Shown here piece after piece: positions 1 through 11,527 of a stretch of 64,000 bases of DNA. The stretch covers positions 167,226,438 to 167,290,437 of the forward strand of contig OX352773.1 in assembly GCA_947095535.1 (NCBI GenBank), in the 5' to 3' direction. Within the stretch, counting starts at the first letter, position 1, and each line of letters starts with the position of its first letter. Under the pieces are notes generated by a model that was not told the DNA's origin, searched no databases, and saw only the letters and a program-made list of their open reading frames with translations. This DNA comes from Poecilobothrus nobilitatus (lineage: Eukaryota; Arthropoda; Insecta; Diptera; Dolichopodidae). The position numbers were made by a program, and so were the translations under genes.

Positions 1-1766
1 ACTTTTCTTTTTTTTTTCCTTTTTGTTGTTTTTATTCTTTTTGTATTATTTTTTTTATATTGTTGTTTTGTTTTTTTTTGTTTTATTTTTTTTTTCCTTT
101 ATATTCTTTCTTTTTTTTTTTTTTATTGTGGATGAAAATTTCAAATTGTGTTAAAATTTTCTTTGGAAATTTTAATAAAATGAGTCATACAAATTTTCAA
201 CTATTCTAAAAATTATTATGAATTTAATTAAAAAAAAAAAAATCTCCACTTTAATGACGTTTATATAATAAAGTAATTAACATAAATATATAGTTAATAT
301 ATATGGTACATAATGTAGATAAATATCTACATACTTAAATAAAATGGTTAAATTAATTAAATAATTTTATTCAAGTATATACTCGTACATACATAAGTAC
401 ATTCATTACATAAGGATATTTAATTCTATTGTAGTATTATGTATTTATCTGTTTTATATATAGAAAATTAATACATATACAATGAAATAAAAATAAATAC
501 ATTGTACATGTATCATACATATGGAGGATTACCTATTTTAAATGTTTCAATTCGAACCAACTTTTCCAATATTTGGATGTTAGTTTCGAAAAAAAAAAAA
601 ATCATAAAATTCTTAGTCCTTTTGTTTGATTTCTGTTATAAATAATAGGATATTTATAATATACCGATACTAACCAATATACCGATACTTATACCCTTGC
701 CTTGCTTAACATTGTAATAATATAACGTTACGACAAATATAAATTTATGATATCACATCTATAACATGAAATTTTTTTTTTACCCTTTTGACACTTTTAA
801 CTTATGGATTTAGGTGTAGGGCGTTAGATACGTTAGAATAACATTATAATTTGTAATACCTAAATTTTATTAACTTTTAAAGCTTCTTAAAATTAGGTAC
901 AATACAATATATTTTCAATAATCGATCATTATTCGTTGTTTCTTTGTTTCAAAATAAATAAAAAAAAAAAAATTTAATAATTTTTATTTTTTAAAATTCT
1001 TGTTTGTGTCTTTTTTTTTTTTTTTTGCAAGAAAAATATTTTTAAATATATGTACATAGATACATACATAAATGTTGTTAAAATAAATATATTTATGTAT
1101 AATTATTTCTTTAGATATTTTTAAAAATATTTTTAACTTGAAAAATATTTTATTTTCTAAAACATTTATATATGAATATACAATGTAGATATTATGTATG
1201 CATTTAATTAATTTTATGTATTTTTAAAAATTTGACATAAAATCAAATTTTTATGTTGAAATAAATAATTGCGCAATAATATTGTAAATTGTAGTAAAAT
1301 GCAAAAATTAAACTAATAAATAAACAATTTATAAATTTTTCTTTTTTCTATTAAATTTAACTTACTATATTTAGTCAAATGTGTTAAAATTAGAAAATTT
1401 AAATTTAAAAACAGGAGTAAATGTAAACTTAATACAAATGTCAATGTACATAAATGTTTAGATTGGCAAAGAAATTGATATTTAACCCAAATTTGTAATA
1501 TTCTTTAAGTTGGCCAGACGTTAGACATCTTTTGAAAAGGATTGTTCTCTTTAATTCATTTGCATTCTCTCCAAAATTTATGACCTCCTTTGTTCTACTT
1601 TGGCATCTTTTTCATCTTTTTGGAATAATATTAGCAAATAAATAAATTTATGACAACCATCGAAATTTAAAGGAACCTTGAATAGTGAAATCGAATGGAA
1701 AAAAAATACATAGTTAAAAAACAGTTTTATTCATGAAAAAAAAAAATTTGTTTTGGAAATTGAATT
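1..1766. other. AT-rich spacer without a gene
   Basis: Low-complexity DNA with poly-pyrimidine T-runs at the very start (1-130), scattered poly-A/T tracts and short TA-rich stretches. No open frame with protein-like composition, no inverted repeat and no RNA-like element was seen before the SINE that begins at 1776. Confidence 0.6.
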
Positions 1767-1775
1767 AAATCATTT

Positions 1776-1995
1776 TTTTTTTTTTAATGCATTTCTCTGC
1801 CACATAAATGTGGACAGGAAATTACACAGCTTCCTGTTCAGGCGTGAAACAAAACAGCCTTCCTGTTTTTCGTGGCTGTAAATGTCGTAAGGGGAAATAA
1901 CTCTTACGACGTGTGTGGGATTCGAACACACACTCCCTCGGTGCTTACAGCGTATTTTATACGCTCTTACCCACTAGGCCATCGAGGCCACCCTG
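1776..1995 (-). mobile_element. tRNA-derived SINE, family A, copy 1
   Basis: On the minus strand the element begins with a GGCCTCGATGGCCTAGTGG head. This holds a polymerase III A box (TGGCCTAGTGG-like) and, about 50 bp on, a B box (GTTCGAATCCC-like). A unique body follows, with the palindromic pair TCGTAAG/CTTACGA and the segment CTGTGTAATTTCCTGT, and the element ends in poly-A (poly-T on the given strand, from 1776). It is flanked by a 9-bp target-site duplication AAATCATTT at 1767-1775 and 1996-2004. Five other copies lie in this window. The intact boxes and clean duplication mark it as a fairly young insertion. Confidence 0.9.
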
Positions 1996-2030
1996 AAATC
2001 ATTTATTATTCGATGTAACACGATTTGAAC

Positions 2031-2331
2031 AGGATTAATAATCGAACGAACAGGATTAATAATATTATAAAAATCTGGCAAAAAATGTTTTCACAAATTT
2101 TCTTTTTTCCAAGAAAATGTACGCACCACCAGTCATTTTAAAATATTCTGATCAGATTATATTATTTTAAATTTTATTAATTTTATAATTTCAAACAAAT
2201 TTCATGGAAAAATATAACCTCAAAAAAACAATGATGCTACTAAATTAACTATATTGCGCATTCGAACCGACATCAAGGGTATAATACAATTAAAAATCTA
2301 GAACCGTTTAGGGTATAATACAATTAAAAAT
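2031..2331. repeat. short direct duplications
   Basis: GAACAGGATTAATAAT occurs twice near 2027-2061. The phrase AGGGTATAATACAATTAAAAAT occurs twice at about 2277-2298 and 2309-2330, separated by about 10 bp. These look like local tandem duplications in AT-rich spacer, with no coding meaning. Confidence 0.6.
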
Positions 2332-3320
2332 ATTATAAATAATATAATCTACTCATAGTATGTCCTTATATAAAGTAGGTTATAAATCTATTCATAATAA
2401 TACAAAAAAAAAAAAATAATAATAATAACATAACATAAAAAAGTTAATTTATATTCAAATTTATTTAAGCGCCATTTAATTTATTTTTTTTTTCAAAATG
2501 ATCTAATAATAATATTTATGTGTAATTTGTAAAAATATTTAAGAGCTTTTCTTTTAAGTTAACGTGACTTAAATTTTAAATTAATATAAAAGAATTAAAG
2601 TTTTATTTAATACTATACTCAGTAACAAACAAATCTAATTTAGGTAAACATATGTAATACCTGTTAGTATGTTAATTCTTTAAATAATTTTAAGTATTCA
2701 CTTATGTTATAAATTTTTTATAGTGCTTTGTTATATTATAACGACAAAACAAGTATAATATAATATACCTACAAATAATAATTTGAAAATAAAAATTGTA
2801 TATAAATTTATTTTTTTGGATTATAAAATTATTAAATTGAAAATTATTTGATTTTTTTTTTTTCTAACTATATTCAAAACATATAGAAAAAAATAAAGAA
2901 TACCAATTTTATTTTTCTTCAATTATTATTAATTTTCAAAATTAATAAATTTTTGTTTTTGGTTTTTTTTTGTTTTGGCATTGAATTTAATTTTTATTGA
3001 ACTTAATTTAGTATAACTTAAAATAGAAAAAAGCAACAACTATTAATTTTGAAACATCTCTTCTCGTACAATTAATAAAACAAAAAGTTTCTTTTTTAGA
3101 ATAAAATTTGTTAACAACATACATACAAATAATATATACATAATACATATATGTATATTGTACATACTTTAATATACATATATATACAAAAGTAAAATTA
3201 AATAAACAAAAAAAAAAATGAAATTTCAAAAATATTTTTAAAGAAAGTTTTTTTTTCAATCAATGGAATAAAACATAATATATAGATAGGCTATAATTAA
3301 TAATATAAAAAAGTGTGCTT

Positions 3321-3374
3321 TCAATTTTTATATCTGATAGATACATATCAATTTTTATATCTGATAGATACATA
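3321..3374. repeat. perfect tandem duplication, 27-bp unit
   Basis: A 27-bp unit containing TATCTGATAGATACATA is present twice without mismatch at 3321-3347 and 3348-3374, so the duplication is recent. Confidence 0.85.
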
Positions 3375-3387
3375 CACATATTTTTAC

Positions 3388-4350
3388 TTTAACTGAAGAA
3401 ATTTTTACTTTAAGTGAAGACATTTTAATTTTAAGTGAAGACATTTGTATAATAAAGTTAAAGTAAAAAAATACATACAATATACGCATATAATATAATA
3501 TAATATATATGTATATAAATAACAAATTCAAATATATTTGTATATATATAGAGAATAAAATATATATGTTTTACGAGAATAAAATATATATTACATATAT
3601 TAAATACTTATAAAGATAGACACTTAAAGCATTCCACAGACCGGCACGTTTTTCGCACGGAAATCGCGCGAAATCCGCATATGTGCCCACACTGAAAATT
3701 TAAAAATTCGCATAGACTTCAAACAGAAAATACTAATTGTCAATAAATTTAAAAAAAAAAATTTGTTTACATCGAGTGACCTGTGTTTTTGTTTAAAAAA
3801 AAAAAGTAATAATTTGAAAAAAGTAATAATTTTTCTATTTTAATTATTATTCTATTAAAAAGTATTTGATTTGTAATAAAATTTAAAAATATTTGATTTA
3901 GAAAAATTTCTAAAACCATATTTTCATCTTTTTTTCTTATATTTTTGTAATTTTTGTTTGATAGATCGTATAATATGGGATATTTTATCACTTTAATTTT
4001 TCCACCTTGTTCGCCATTGTATCTTTTCGTTTATTTTTAAAAATAAAAATGTTTGGAATTTTTTTGCGGAAATCGCATGAAAAACGCCGTCAACCGCGTT
4101 TTTTTTTTTTGCGGAAAAAATTAGTATGTATATTTGCCGCAAAAAAAACGATGTCAAAACGCGCTGAAATATTGTTGGCGTGGGTATATTCATAAGCCGC
4201 CATGTAATAATATTTTGCGGAAAAAACCGCACCGCTGCCGCAAAATAAACGCAACGATCTGCGGGCAAGACTTAAGTAAAAAAGTGTTCACTTAAAATAA
4301 AAAAATATTCACTTAAAATAATAAAGTCTTCAGTTAAAATAAAAAAAAGT
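3388..4350. mobile_element. foldback-like arms around an inserted MITE
   Basis: The left arm (about 3388-3455) holds degenerate units of the type TTTAAGTGAAGAC. The right arm (about 4276-4350) holds the same units in reverse complement (TTCACTTAAAATAA). Between them sits an unrelated, much more GC-rich block (3628-4269) that has its own inverted termini. The layout reads as an older foldback-like element split by a later insertion. Confidence 0.5.
3628..4269. mobile_element. CpG-rich MITE with inverted termini
   Basis: The left end reads GCATTCCACAGACCGGCACG. The reverse complement of the right end begins CTTGCCCGCAGATCG. The two align as imperfect terminal inverted repeats. Both sides carry ACTTAA (3622-3627 and 4270-4275), a possible 6-bp target duplication. 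The interior is strikingly richer in CG dinucleotides than anything nearby, with repeated GCGGAAAA and CCGC blocks. No transposase frame is visible; the small open frames inside are not protein-like. Confidence 0.55.
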
Positions 4351-4730
4351 ATATATATAACATTTGATACAGAAATATTTTTTCAATTTTCCTTGCAAAT
4401 TTTTCGGTTAAGTGTTTACATAACAGGTTTATGTTGGAACATAATAGATAGATTTATTTGGAAATGGGGATGGAAAAATATAGGAGAATGCATGTCATAT
4501 ATCTTCTTGCGCTTAGTAAAACGAGTATTTATAAGGAACGTTTTTACTTTTCGTTTCATATCCTCTTTCCTATTAATTAATTTTGTGGTTAAAAAAATAA
4601 AAAAGAGGATATAAAACGAAAAATCATCAACATTCCTCATAAATACTTGTGTGATTTGGAACATTAGAACTGCAATCTTAATAATTTTAATTTCAATTCT
4701 ATATTTTTTTTTTTGTTGTGTTTCAATTTT

Positions 4731-4945
4731 ATATTATATATATATATGTACAAATTATATATATTATATATATATATGTACAAATTATATATATTATATA
4801 TATATATATATATACAAATTATATATATTATATATATATATGTACAAATTAAATTTATTTGTTTACATATATCTTATGTATCTATCTTATACATATATCT
4901 TATGTATCTACATAAGCTGTTATATATCTACATAAGCTGTTATGT
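4731..4945. repeat. tandem AT minisatellite
   Basis: Four units of about 34 bp run from about 4731 to 4855. Each carries TGTACAAATTATATATA or a variant, set in TA dinucleotides. A second short cluster follows, with CTTATGTATCTA and two copies of CTACATAAGCTGTTAT (to 4945). The open frames across it are by-products of the repeat. Confidence 0.8.
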
Positions 4946-4949
4946 AATA

Positions 4950-5853
4950 AAACATTAAAAATATTTTAAATCTTTAAAAATTGTTAAAAATTAAGTTTTA
5001 AACAGGTTTAAATTTTATTAATCATATTTAATTTTAATCACCTCACCATACGCAATTAAGAAGTATAATTAATGTATATGAATAATATTTGTAAAATTCA
5101 AAATTACTTCAAAATGTAATCAATTTCATCATTTAAAACAATACCCAAAGAACACCATAATATTATCTAAAAAAGAATTAATAATAATTTGTACCTATCA
5201 TTTTTGTTTTTATGATCAAATGATTCATCAAATTTTAATTTTGATCTCACACTGTATACGTACTTAAATATTAATGGGTGAAACTTATGATGACGTCAAA
5301 ACAAAACAAATTTTTTTTTTTTTGTTTTTTCAATTTTATTTAAGAATTTTTTTTTTTTTTGACGATTTAACATTTAAAGTTAAAGTAAAGAGAAATTTAA
5401 TAAAATAAAAATAAATGCACACCACTTATAGATAATAAATAAAATAAATATTTAAATCAAAATTAATCAAAATATACGTATGTATGTATGTATATTTGAA
5501 AAAAAAACCATATGTGAATCATTTTATTATAAAACTTTCAATTTGTTAATCTAATCAGTACGTACCACCAATACATTGAAAAAAAAAAAAAAAAAAATTA
5601 TTTCAAAAACTTTATACAAAATATAAACTTAAATTTATTATAAAACACCCCCCAGTAATCATTTATATCTTGAAAGTAAAAGTACTAAATAAAATAAATA
5701 TAAATACATACATATATAAAATAAAAAGAAATCATTTTTTTTATTTTTAATTATTTATTTATATTAATTTAATATATATTATATTATAGGTTAATTATTT
5801 TAAATTAAGATAAAATTAAATTTTAATTATTTAATAAACAAAAAAGAAAAATA
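4950..5853. other. AT-rich spacer upstream of the PPSY gene
   Basis: No gene seen. A possible 3' splice site, TATTATATTATAG, ends at about 5789, roughly 65 bp before the start codon at 5854, so the far end may be a 5'-UTR exon of the next gene. No TATA box or other promoter motif stands out in such AT-rich DNA. Confidence 0.4.
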
Positions 5854-8800
5854 ATGGGAAATTCACAAAGAAGACCACTATTTCATGGTAATATTTATTA
5901 CAATTTAAATTTAAATTATTATTTTTTGAAATTTTTTATAAAATGTTCAATATTTAAATTCAAGTTTTTATAAAATTTTAATGAAGTGTGTAATTTATCT
6001 TATCATATTGAAATTTATAAAACAAAAAAAAAAAATAAAAATAAAAAAAAAAATTTAAATAATAAGGTAAAATTCTATTGTGTTAATTAAATTGTAATTA
6101 TGTGTATGTGTATATAGAAAATTATATCCACTGATGATAAAAAATAAAAGAAAAAAAAATATATATATATATGACAGTTATATATTCTAATAATAAAAAG
6201 AAATAATTAAACGTTATATTTTATGGAATAAACGATATGAACATTTAGAAAATCTTCTTTTATATTCATATATTAAAAGTATTAAACCTGACCATATATA
6301 TATAGTGAATATGTATATACATACATGCATACGTTTTTTTGTGTCTAAACTTTAGTTTTATTAAAATTTCTTATGTATGTATTTAAAACGAAACTTATAT
6401 ACATATTTTGAAAAGAAAAAAAAAAATAACAAAACTTTAAGGTTAAGCTTAGTAAAACTAGAATTTATATTAACATTGTTATAAATTTTATTAACGCTCC
6501 GGTACTCATGGTACGGGTCTTTTCCACCCCAAATCTATTTTAGAATCTAATAATTTTTTTTTTTTCTTAACTACATAGATATACATATAATGCTCTTGAT
6601 TTTGCCAGTTTAATATTTTCTGAAACATGAGGCTGAATGCATATAAAACTGAGCTTCAACTTAAATCTCAATTTTTCAAATAAAACTTTAAGTTCAAGCG
6701 TAGATTTTGTTTGAAAAAATCAGATTTGAGTTCAAACTCAGTTTTTTTCTCGTTGATTTTTTGAAAATTTTATTCATATTTTGTATTGTGAAAAACAGTT
6801 TGATTTATTTAATTTCCAATTTCCTAAAATCATTATTTGTATTTATTTTTAATTTTTTTTTTTTTGTTCTATCTAAACACTATATTAAATTTTTTTTTTG
6901 AAGAAATGTTTATCATAAAATTTTACACAAGACTGTAAAGTTTTCTAAATTTTGGTGGAAATTTACAGCAGCTGTAACAAAAAGTGTCAAAAATGCAAAA
7001 TATTTTTTATGCGAATATTTTTATTTTGACAATTTTTTTTTTGAATTTTTCTTTTTTTGTTAAAAAAATTTAATTAAATATAATAAATAAACGTTTTATT
7101 ATTTGCAAAACAAAAAAACTGATATTATCTGAAAAAAGAATTATTTAAATAATATAAATATATTATTAAAGCATATCTATGTATATTTAAGTTTGGGCTA
7201 ATATGACGCAGCGCGAATATCTATGCAACAAATATTGTGCGATTACTATAGGGTTCATATTTGTACTAAAAATATTGAACTCAACAAAAAATTTAAATTT
7301 TCTCAAATTCAAATAATTTGAAAAACAATAAAATTCTGAAGATTAAAAACAAAATAAAAAAAAAAAATTTTTTTTTTTTAAATTTTATACTAATTATATT
7401 AATTTTTTTTTTCTATTTTAGCGCCAGTTGTAGTAACATCATCAACACATACACCAGCAAATACTGGTGTAAATTATCCAGTTGATGAACCAATAAGAGG
7501 TTATCAATCTACTCAACCCCCATATACAGCAAATACAACTCCTTATCCAATGCCACAACCAACTCCAGTTCATACTGGTGTTCCATATCCAATAAATGAT
7601 GGGTATGTAATTTTTATGTGTAATTATTAAAAAAAAACTTTATTTTGTTCTTCATACTATTGTAAAATATCTAGCGCAACAATTTATTAGTTAAAATAAA
7701 TTAATTAAAAAAATTAAAATAAAAATAATAAAAATTTAAACCAAAATGGATAATTTCGTTAAAGACGAATGACGTACAGTATAATTTCTTATCTATTTCC
7801 GTTTTTAATTTTTCAATCATTTCAATTCAGAAAATGTAAAATAACTAAATATCAATTTAAAAAAAAAAAATCTCAATTAAATTTAAAATTTTATTAAATT
7901 GCCTGTGTTCCATTTGAAATTAATATAAAAATTTACATACACGTTTTAATGTATATGTCAACATTTTTTACTTAAAAAAAAAAAGTATTTTCACTTTAAA
8001 TGCAAGTTTTTTTATTTAAAAATATGTAATTTCATTTAAAGTGAAAGGTTTCCTTTTTAAGTGCAAGTATTTCCTTTTCGAAAGCAAGTTTTTGTATTTA
8101 CAAAATTAGTTGTCAGTATGTATATATATATGTATATATATATGTATATTTTATTGTGTAAAAAAATTTTCAAACAGACTACAAGAGAATATACAATACA
8201 ATCTTTATGGTAGATTGTTTTGTTTTATACAATTTGAAACACTACACTTTTAATCAGACAAAACTTTTTTTTTTAAATTAACGGCCAGTTAAAGGGTCTC
8301 TAAATATTAAAATACTTGCAACTAACACTCATATATTATTTTAAACTTATAAGATCAAAATTTGACACATTAAATTAGGATTTAAATCATGAAGCTTTTA
8401 ATTTTGAAGCTTGTTTTAGATACAATTATACTTATGTATATTTGGAGCCATACTTAAATGACTTACTGTGTCTAAATTGAAGTTATATAAGTTATATAGT
8501 TTCAAGTTTAATTTTCTAATAAATTTTGTTTTAAAGAATCACAAATCTAACGTGTGATACACAGTTATAAAAGAAAACCTTGGATTTAAAAAGGCAATGT
8601 GCTTGCGCTTAAATTGGAAATACTTATTCTTAAAGTAAAAAACAAAATATATTTCAACAGATCAATTTAGAGCGAAAAGTTAAATTGGAATGTAATAATA
8701 ATAATTTTCTTTTGATGATTTTTCATTAACTCATATGCAAAACATAACAAACTTTTACTTTCCAAATTTCAGTTTTTTTTTATTTTATATTCTTTTAATT

Positions 8801-11345
8801 TTTATTATTAAATTGTTTAATTTAAAAAATTTTTTGTTTTCTTTTTAGCATGCCAATGCCACAAGCACACGGTCAATATCAGGCTCCACAAACTGGGTAA
8901 GTTTAAATAATTTTGTATTTATATATGTACGTACATAATAAATTTTTATTTCTATAATCTGTTTTTTGGAAAGCATTTTTGGAAATGCATAATAAATTAT
9001 TCATTTTTTTTTAATCTTTAAAGATCGATCAATTAGTTTTGTATATTTGAATTTTAAAATTGAACGATATTTTTCTTTTTTAGAATAGAATTGATGATAA
9101 AAAATTTCCAGTTTAAAATTTTTATAAACAAAATTTAAATTCATTTTTAAATATAATGTAGATATCTCTTCTTGCACTTGTTGATATTTTTTATTTTAAT
9201 TAGTGTTTATGTTTATAGTGTGTATGTATAAAAAAAAATTATTTATTATATTTCAAAAAAAAAAAACGGTATTCATTGCCGCAAATATTTTTTTTTATTT
9301 TATTAATTTAAATTAAAACGAAATAAAAACATGTTATGGTTATGCTAAAGTCCGGTGAAAAAATCATTCGAATGAAAAAGTCCGTTCCGCATTCAAGAAA
9401 ATTGTTATGCAATTTTTGCAGATGTCTCATATGTTGCGTAAAAAATTTTGGGTTGGCTACGTTATTTCCAAATCAAAATCTCCAATACAAAATCTCCAAA
9501 ACTAAAATGGCAAAATGACAAAATCTCCGAAACAAAATTTCCAAACTGAAATTATAAAAACGGCGGGCGGAGATATTTACAGTTTAAGATAAAAAAAATG
9601 AAAAGAACCAGTTTGAGATTTTTAAGAAATAATATAAATTTTTTATCACTCATTTTTCATAAATAAATAAAAATATGAAGTAAAAAAAAAATTCAAGTAC
9701 TACCAACACATAGAAAAGAAAATAATATATAGTTAGTTCAATTTTTAGTGATTTAAATAAATACAAAATGAGATCAAAAAATAGAAACTTCATCTAAAAA
9801 TAAAGAAAACAATATGCAAATTAATGTTTTTCTCAACGTTTACTTCAATTTTTACTTCTTTCAATATAAATCCATATTATAGGCAATATTTTTCAAAAAG
9901 TTAATTTGTCTCATATGTTGTCTTCTTTCCAAGATATTTTTTATTCTTTCGTTTCATTCCTTCTTTTTTCTTACAGTTGCAATTTGGCCACTTTTAATTT
10001 TTTCCAAATTGGTTTCAATTAGAATCATTTCTTTTCGAAGTTGTCGAATTATTTCGTACACACCAAGAGTTTTCTTGCCAGCAACATTAATCGCCTATGT
10101 CACGCTTCGATGGAGTTCTGCGTTCAAGGCACATTTGCATGGAACTCCTGAGACTATTTTGGTCGTTTATTTTTTCAGTCAATATCAAAATTTGGGGAAT
10201 TTCTCAAATAATAATTTCACTACCAATAATTTGATTGACGTATTAATGAATTATCACTAATTAATCAAAACAATGAAAAATAATATGTTTGTATTTAGAA
10301 TTTTTGGAAATGACATTTCAGATTTGGAAATTTTGTCTGTCTCTTGAGATTTTAACGTTAACGTTAACAATTCTGTTTTTGGAGATTATGTTACCTGGAG
10401 ATTTTATGTATGAGGGATATTTTGACTTTTGGAGATTTAGTCCGGATCCTAAATATTTTTTGTATCCAGATACATATTTGTTTTTTGTGTTTGTTCAGTA
10501 TAATGAAATAATTCAAAAGTAAAATACAGTTAAAATAATTTTTATAAATCGACGATGAATTTTTGAGCGGTTTTAAAATAATTGGAAAATGAAGAAATGG
10601 AAATTTCAAAGGATTTGCGTTTGGAACAAAAATTACTCAATATATTTTATGCTGAATAATGCACCGATTTAAAAAAAAAAAAATATTTCTATATTTATAA
10701 TTTAAAAAAAAAAAATAAAATAAACAAAACAAAAATTACCTTTACTTTTTTTCTTTTAAAAAATAAAAAAATATTTTGCATTTCCTTCTTAACTGCTTTC
10801 TTTCGAATGACTAATGTCTAATTCGAAAGGAATTTTAAATACTTATATATTCCATTCATTTTCATTCATTTTTCATTTCGATGGACTGTATGATGTAACG
10901 TAACCTAAAAATAAAAATTCGAAATAAAAATGACGTTTTGCAGCAATGAATAAAATTCTGATTTCAGTATACCATTATGTGGAATTTTTATTCATCGAAA
11001 CATATCGTCGAACTTCAGCATAACCATATAAAAATAATGTGCCTAACTATTCCTTTTTTTTTTTTATACATACATTACATACTGATATATGTACATAAAA
11101 ATATGCAAAAAAAAATAATTTTTCCCAACAACCAATATGTAATTTTAAATAATTAATTTTATTAATAAATTTTTTTTTTATGTTTTTATTTTTTTAGGTA
11201 TCAAGCTCCATATCCTCCTGCCCAAAATCCACAAGATGTATTACCACCATCATATGATCAAGTGGTTGGTGGTAGTACAGGTGCTCCAACAACGACACCA
11301 TATAACAAACAATCGCCATATAATCCACATTATGCAGGAAATTAA
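5854..11345 (+). CDS. small Pro/Tyr-rich PPxY-motif protein, function unknown
   Basis: Four exons join in frame: 5854-5887, 7422-7602, 8849-8896 and 11198-11345. They give 136 residues ending at TAA. All junctions are GT/AG: GTAATA, GTATGT and GTAAGT donors, with TTTTAG or similar acceptors. The protein starts MGNSQRRPLFHAPVVV. The glycine at position 2 allows N-myristoylation in principle. The rest is low in charge and rich in Pro, Tyr, Thr and Gln, with recurring PYP/PMPQ blocks. Near the C-terminus, LPPSYDQV is a PPxY-type motif, the kind bound by WW domains such as those of Nedd4-family ubiquitin ligases; an adaptor role is inferred only from this. There is no transmembrane segment or folded domain. 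I do not recognise the family. The introns are long (about 1.5, 1.2 and 2.3 kb), unlike those of the other genes here, and contain repeats. The coding call rests on frame continuity across four exons and consistent codon use. Confidence 0.75.
7970..8645. mobile_element. foldback-like element in intron 2 of the PPSY gene
   Basis: A left arm (about 7970-8105) contains degenerate units such as ACTTTAAATGCAAGTTTT and TAAGTGCAAGTATTTCC. An arm in opposite orientation (about 8580-8645) contains GCTTGCGCTTAAATTGGAAA. The middle has no coding content. Boundaries are approximate and no target duplication was found. Confidence 0.4.
9345..10450. mobile_element. foldback-like element in intron 3 of the PPSY gene
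   Basis: The left arm (about 9470-9540) consists of units like AAAATCTCCAAAAC. The right arm (about 10300-10445) has the inverse units, TTTTGGAGATTT. TCCGG occurs at both outer edges (about 9351 and 10441). On the minus strand within it, about 9960-10140, a stretch reads as protein-like (GVYEIIRQLRKEMILIETNL) after a Cys/His-containing stretch. This could be the remains of an element-encoded or captured exon, but stops interrupt it. Confidence 0.4.
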
Positions 11346-11496
11346 ACATGAATTATGAATTAGTAACATAAAATTTTGAAACAAAACAAAAAAAAAAAAA
11401 ACACGAAAAAACTATTAATAAAAAAATAATAGTTATTTTTTTTTTTTTTTATTTTTTTTTTTTAGGATTAAAGCACAAATTTTTATCAATTTCTTA

Positions 11497-11527
<31 letters not shown>

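Noticed and set aside
1900..1995. tRNA gene on the minus strand
   Set aside because: A and B boxes are present, but the head lacks a matching acceptor stem and continues into a SINE body with poly-A and target duplications. The same holds at 46690, 48442, 52879 and the family B copies.
4007..4268. open frames on both strands at the CpG-rich block
   Set aside because: They overlap each other on opposite strands inside a MITE and consist of Lys/Phe/Arg runs from GCGGAAAA repeats.
10009..10260. 83-residue plus-strand open frame
   Set aside because: It has no ATG (begins at a TTG), lies in a foldback-like element inside an intron, and the minus strand reads more protein-like here.
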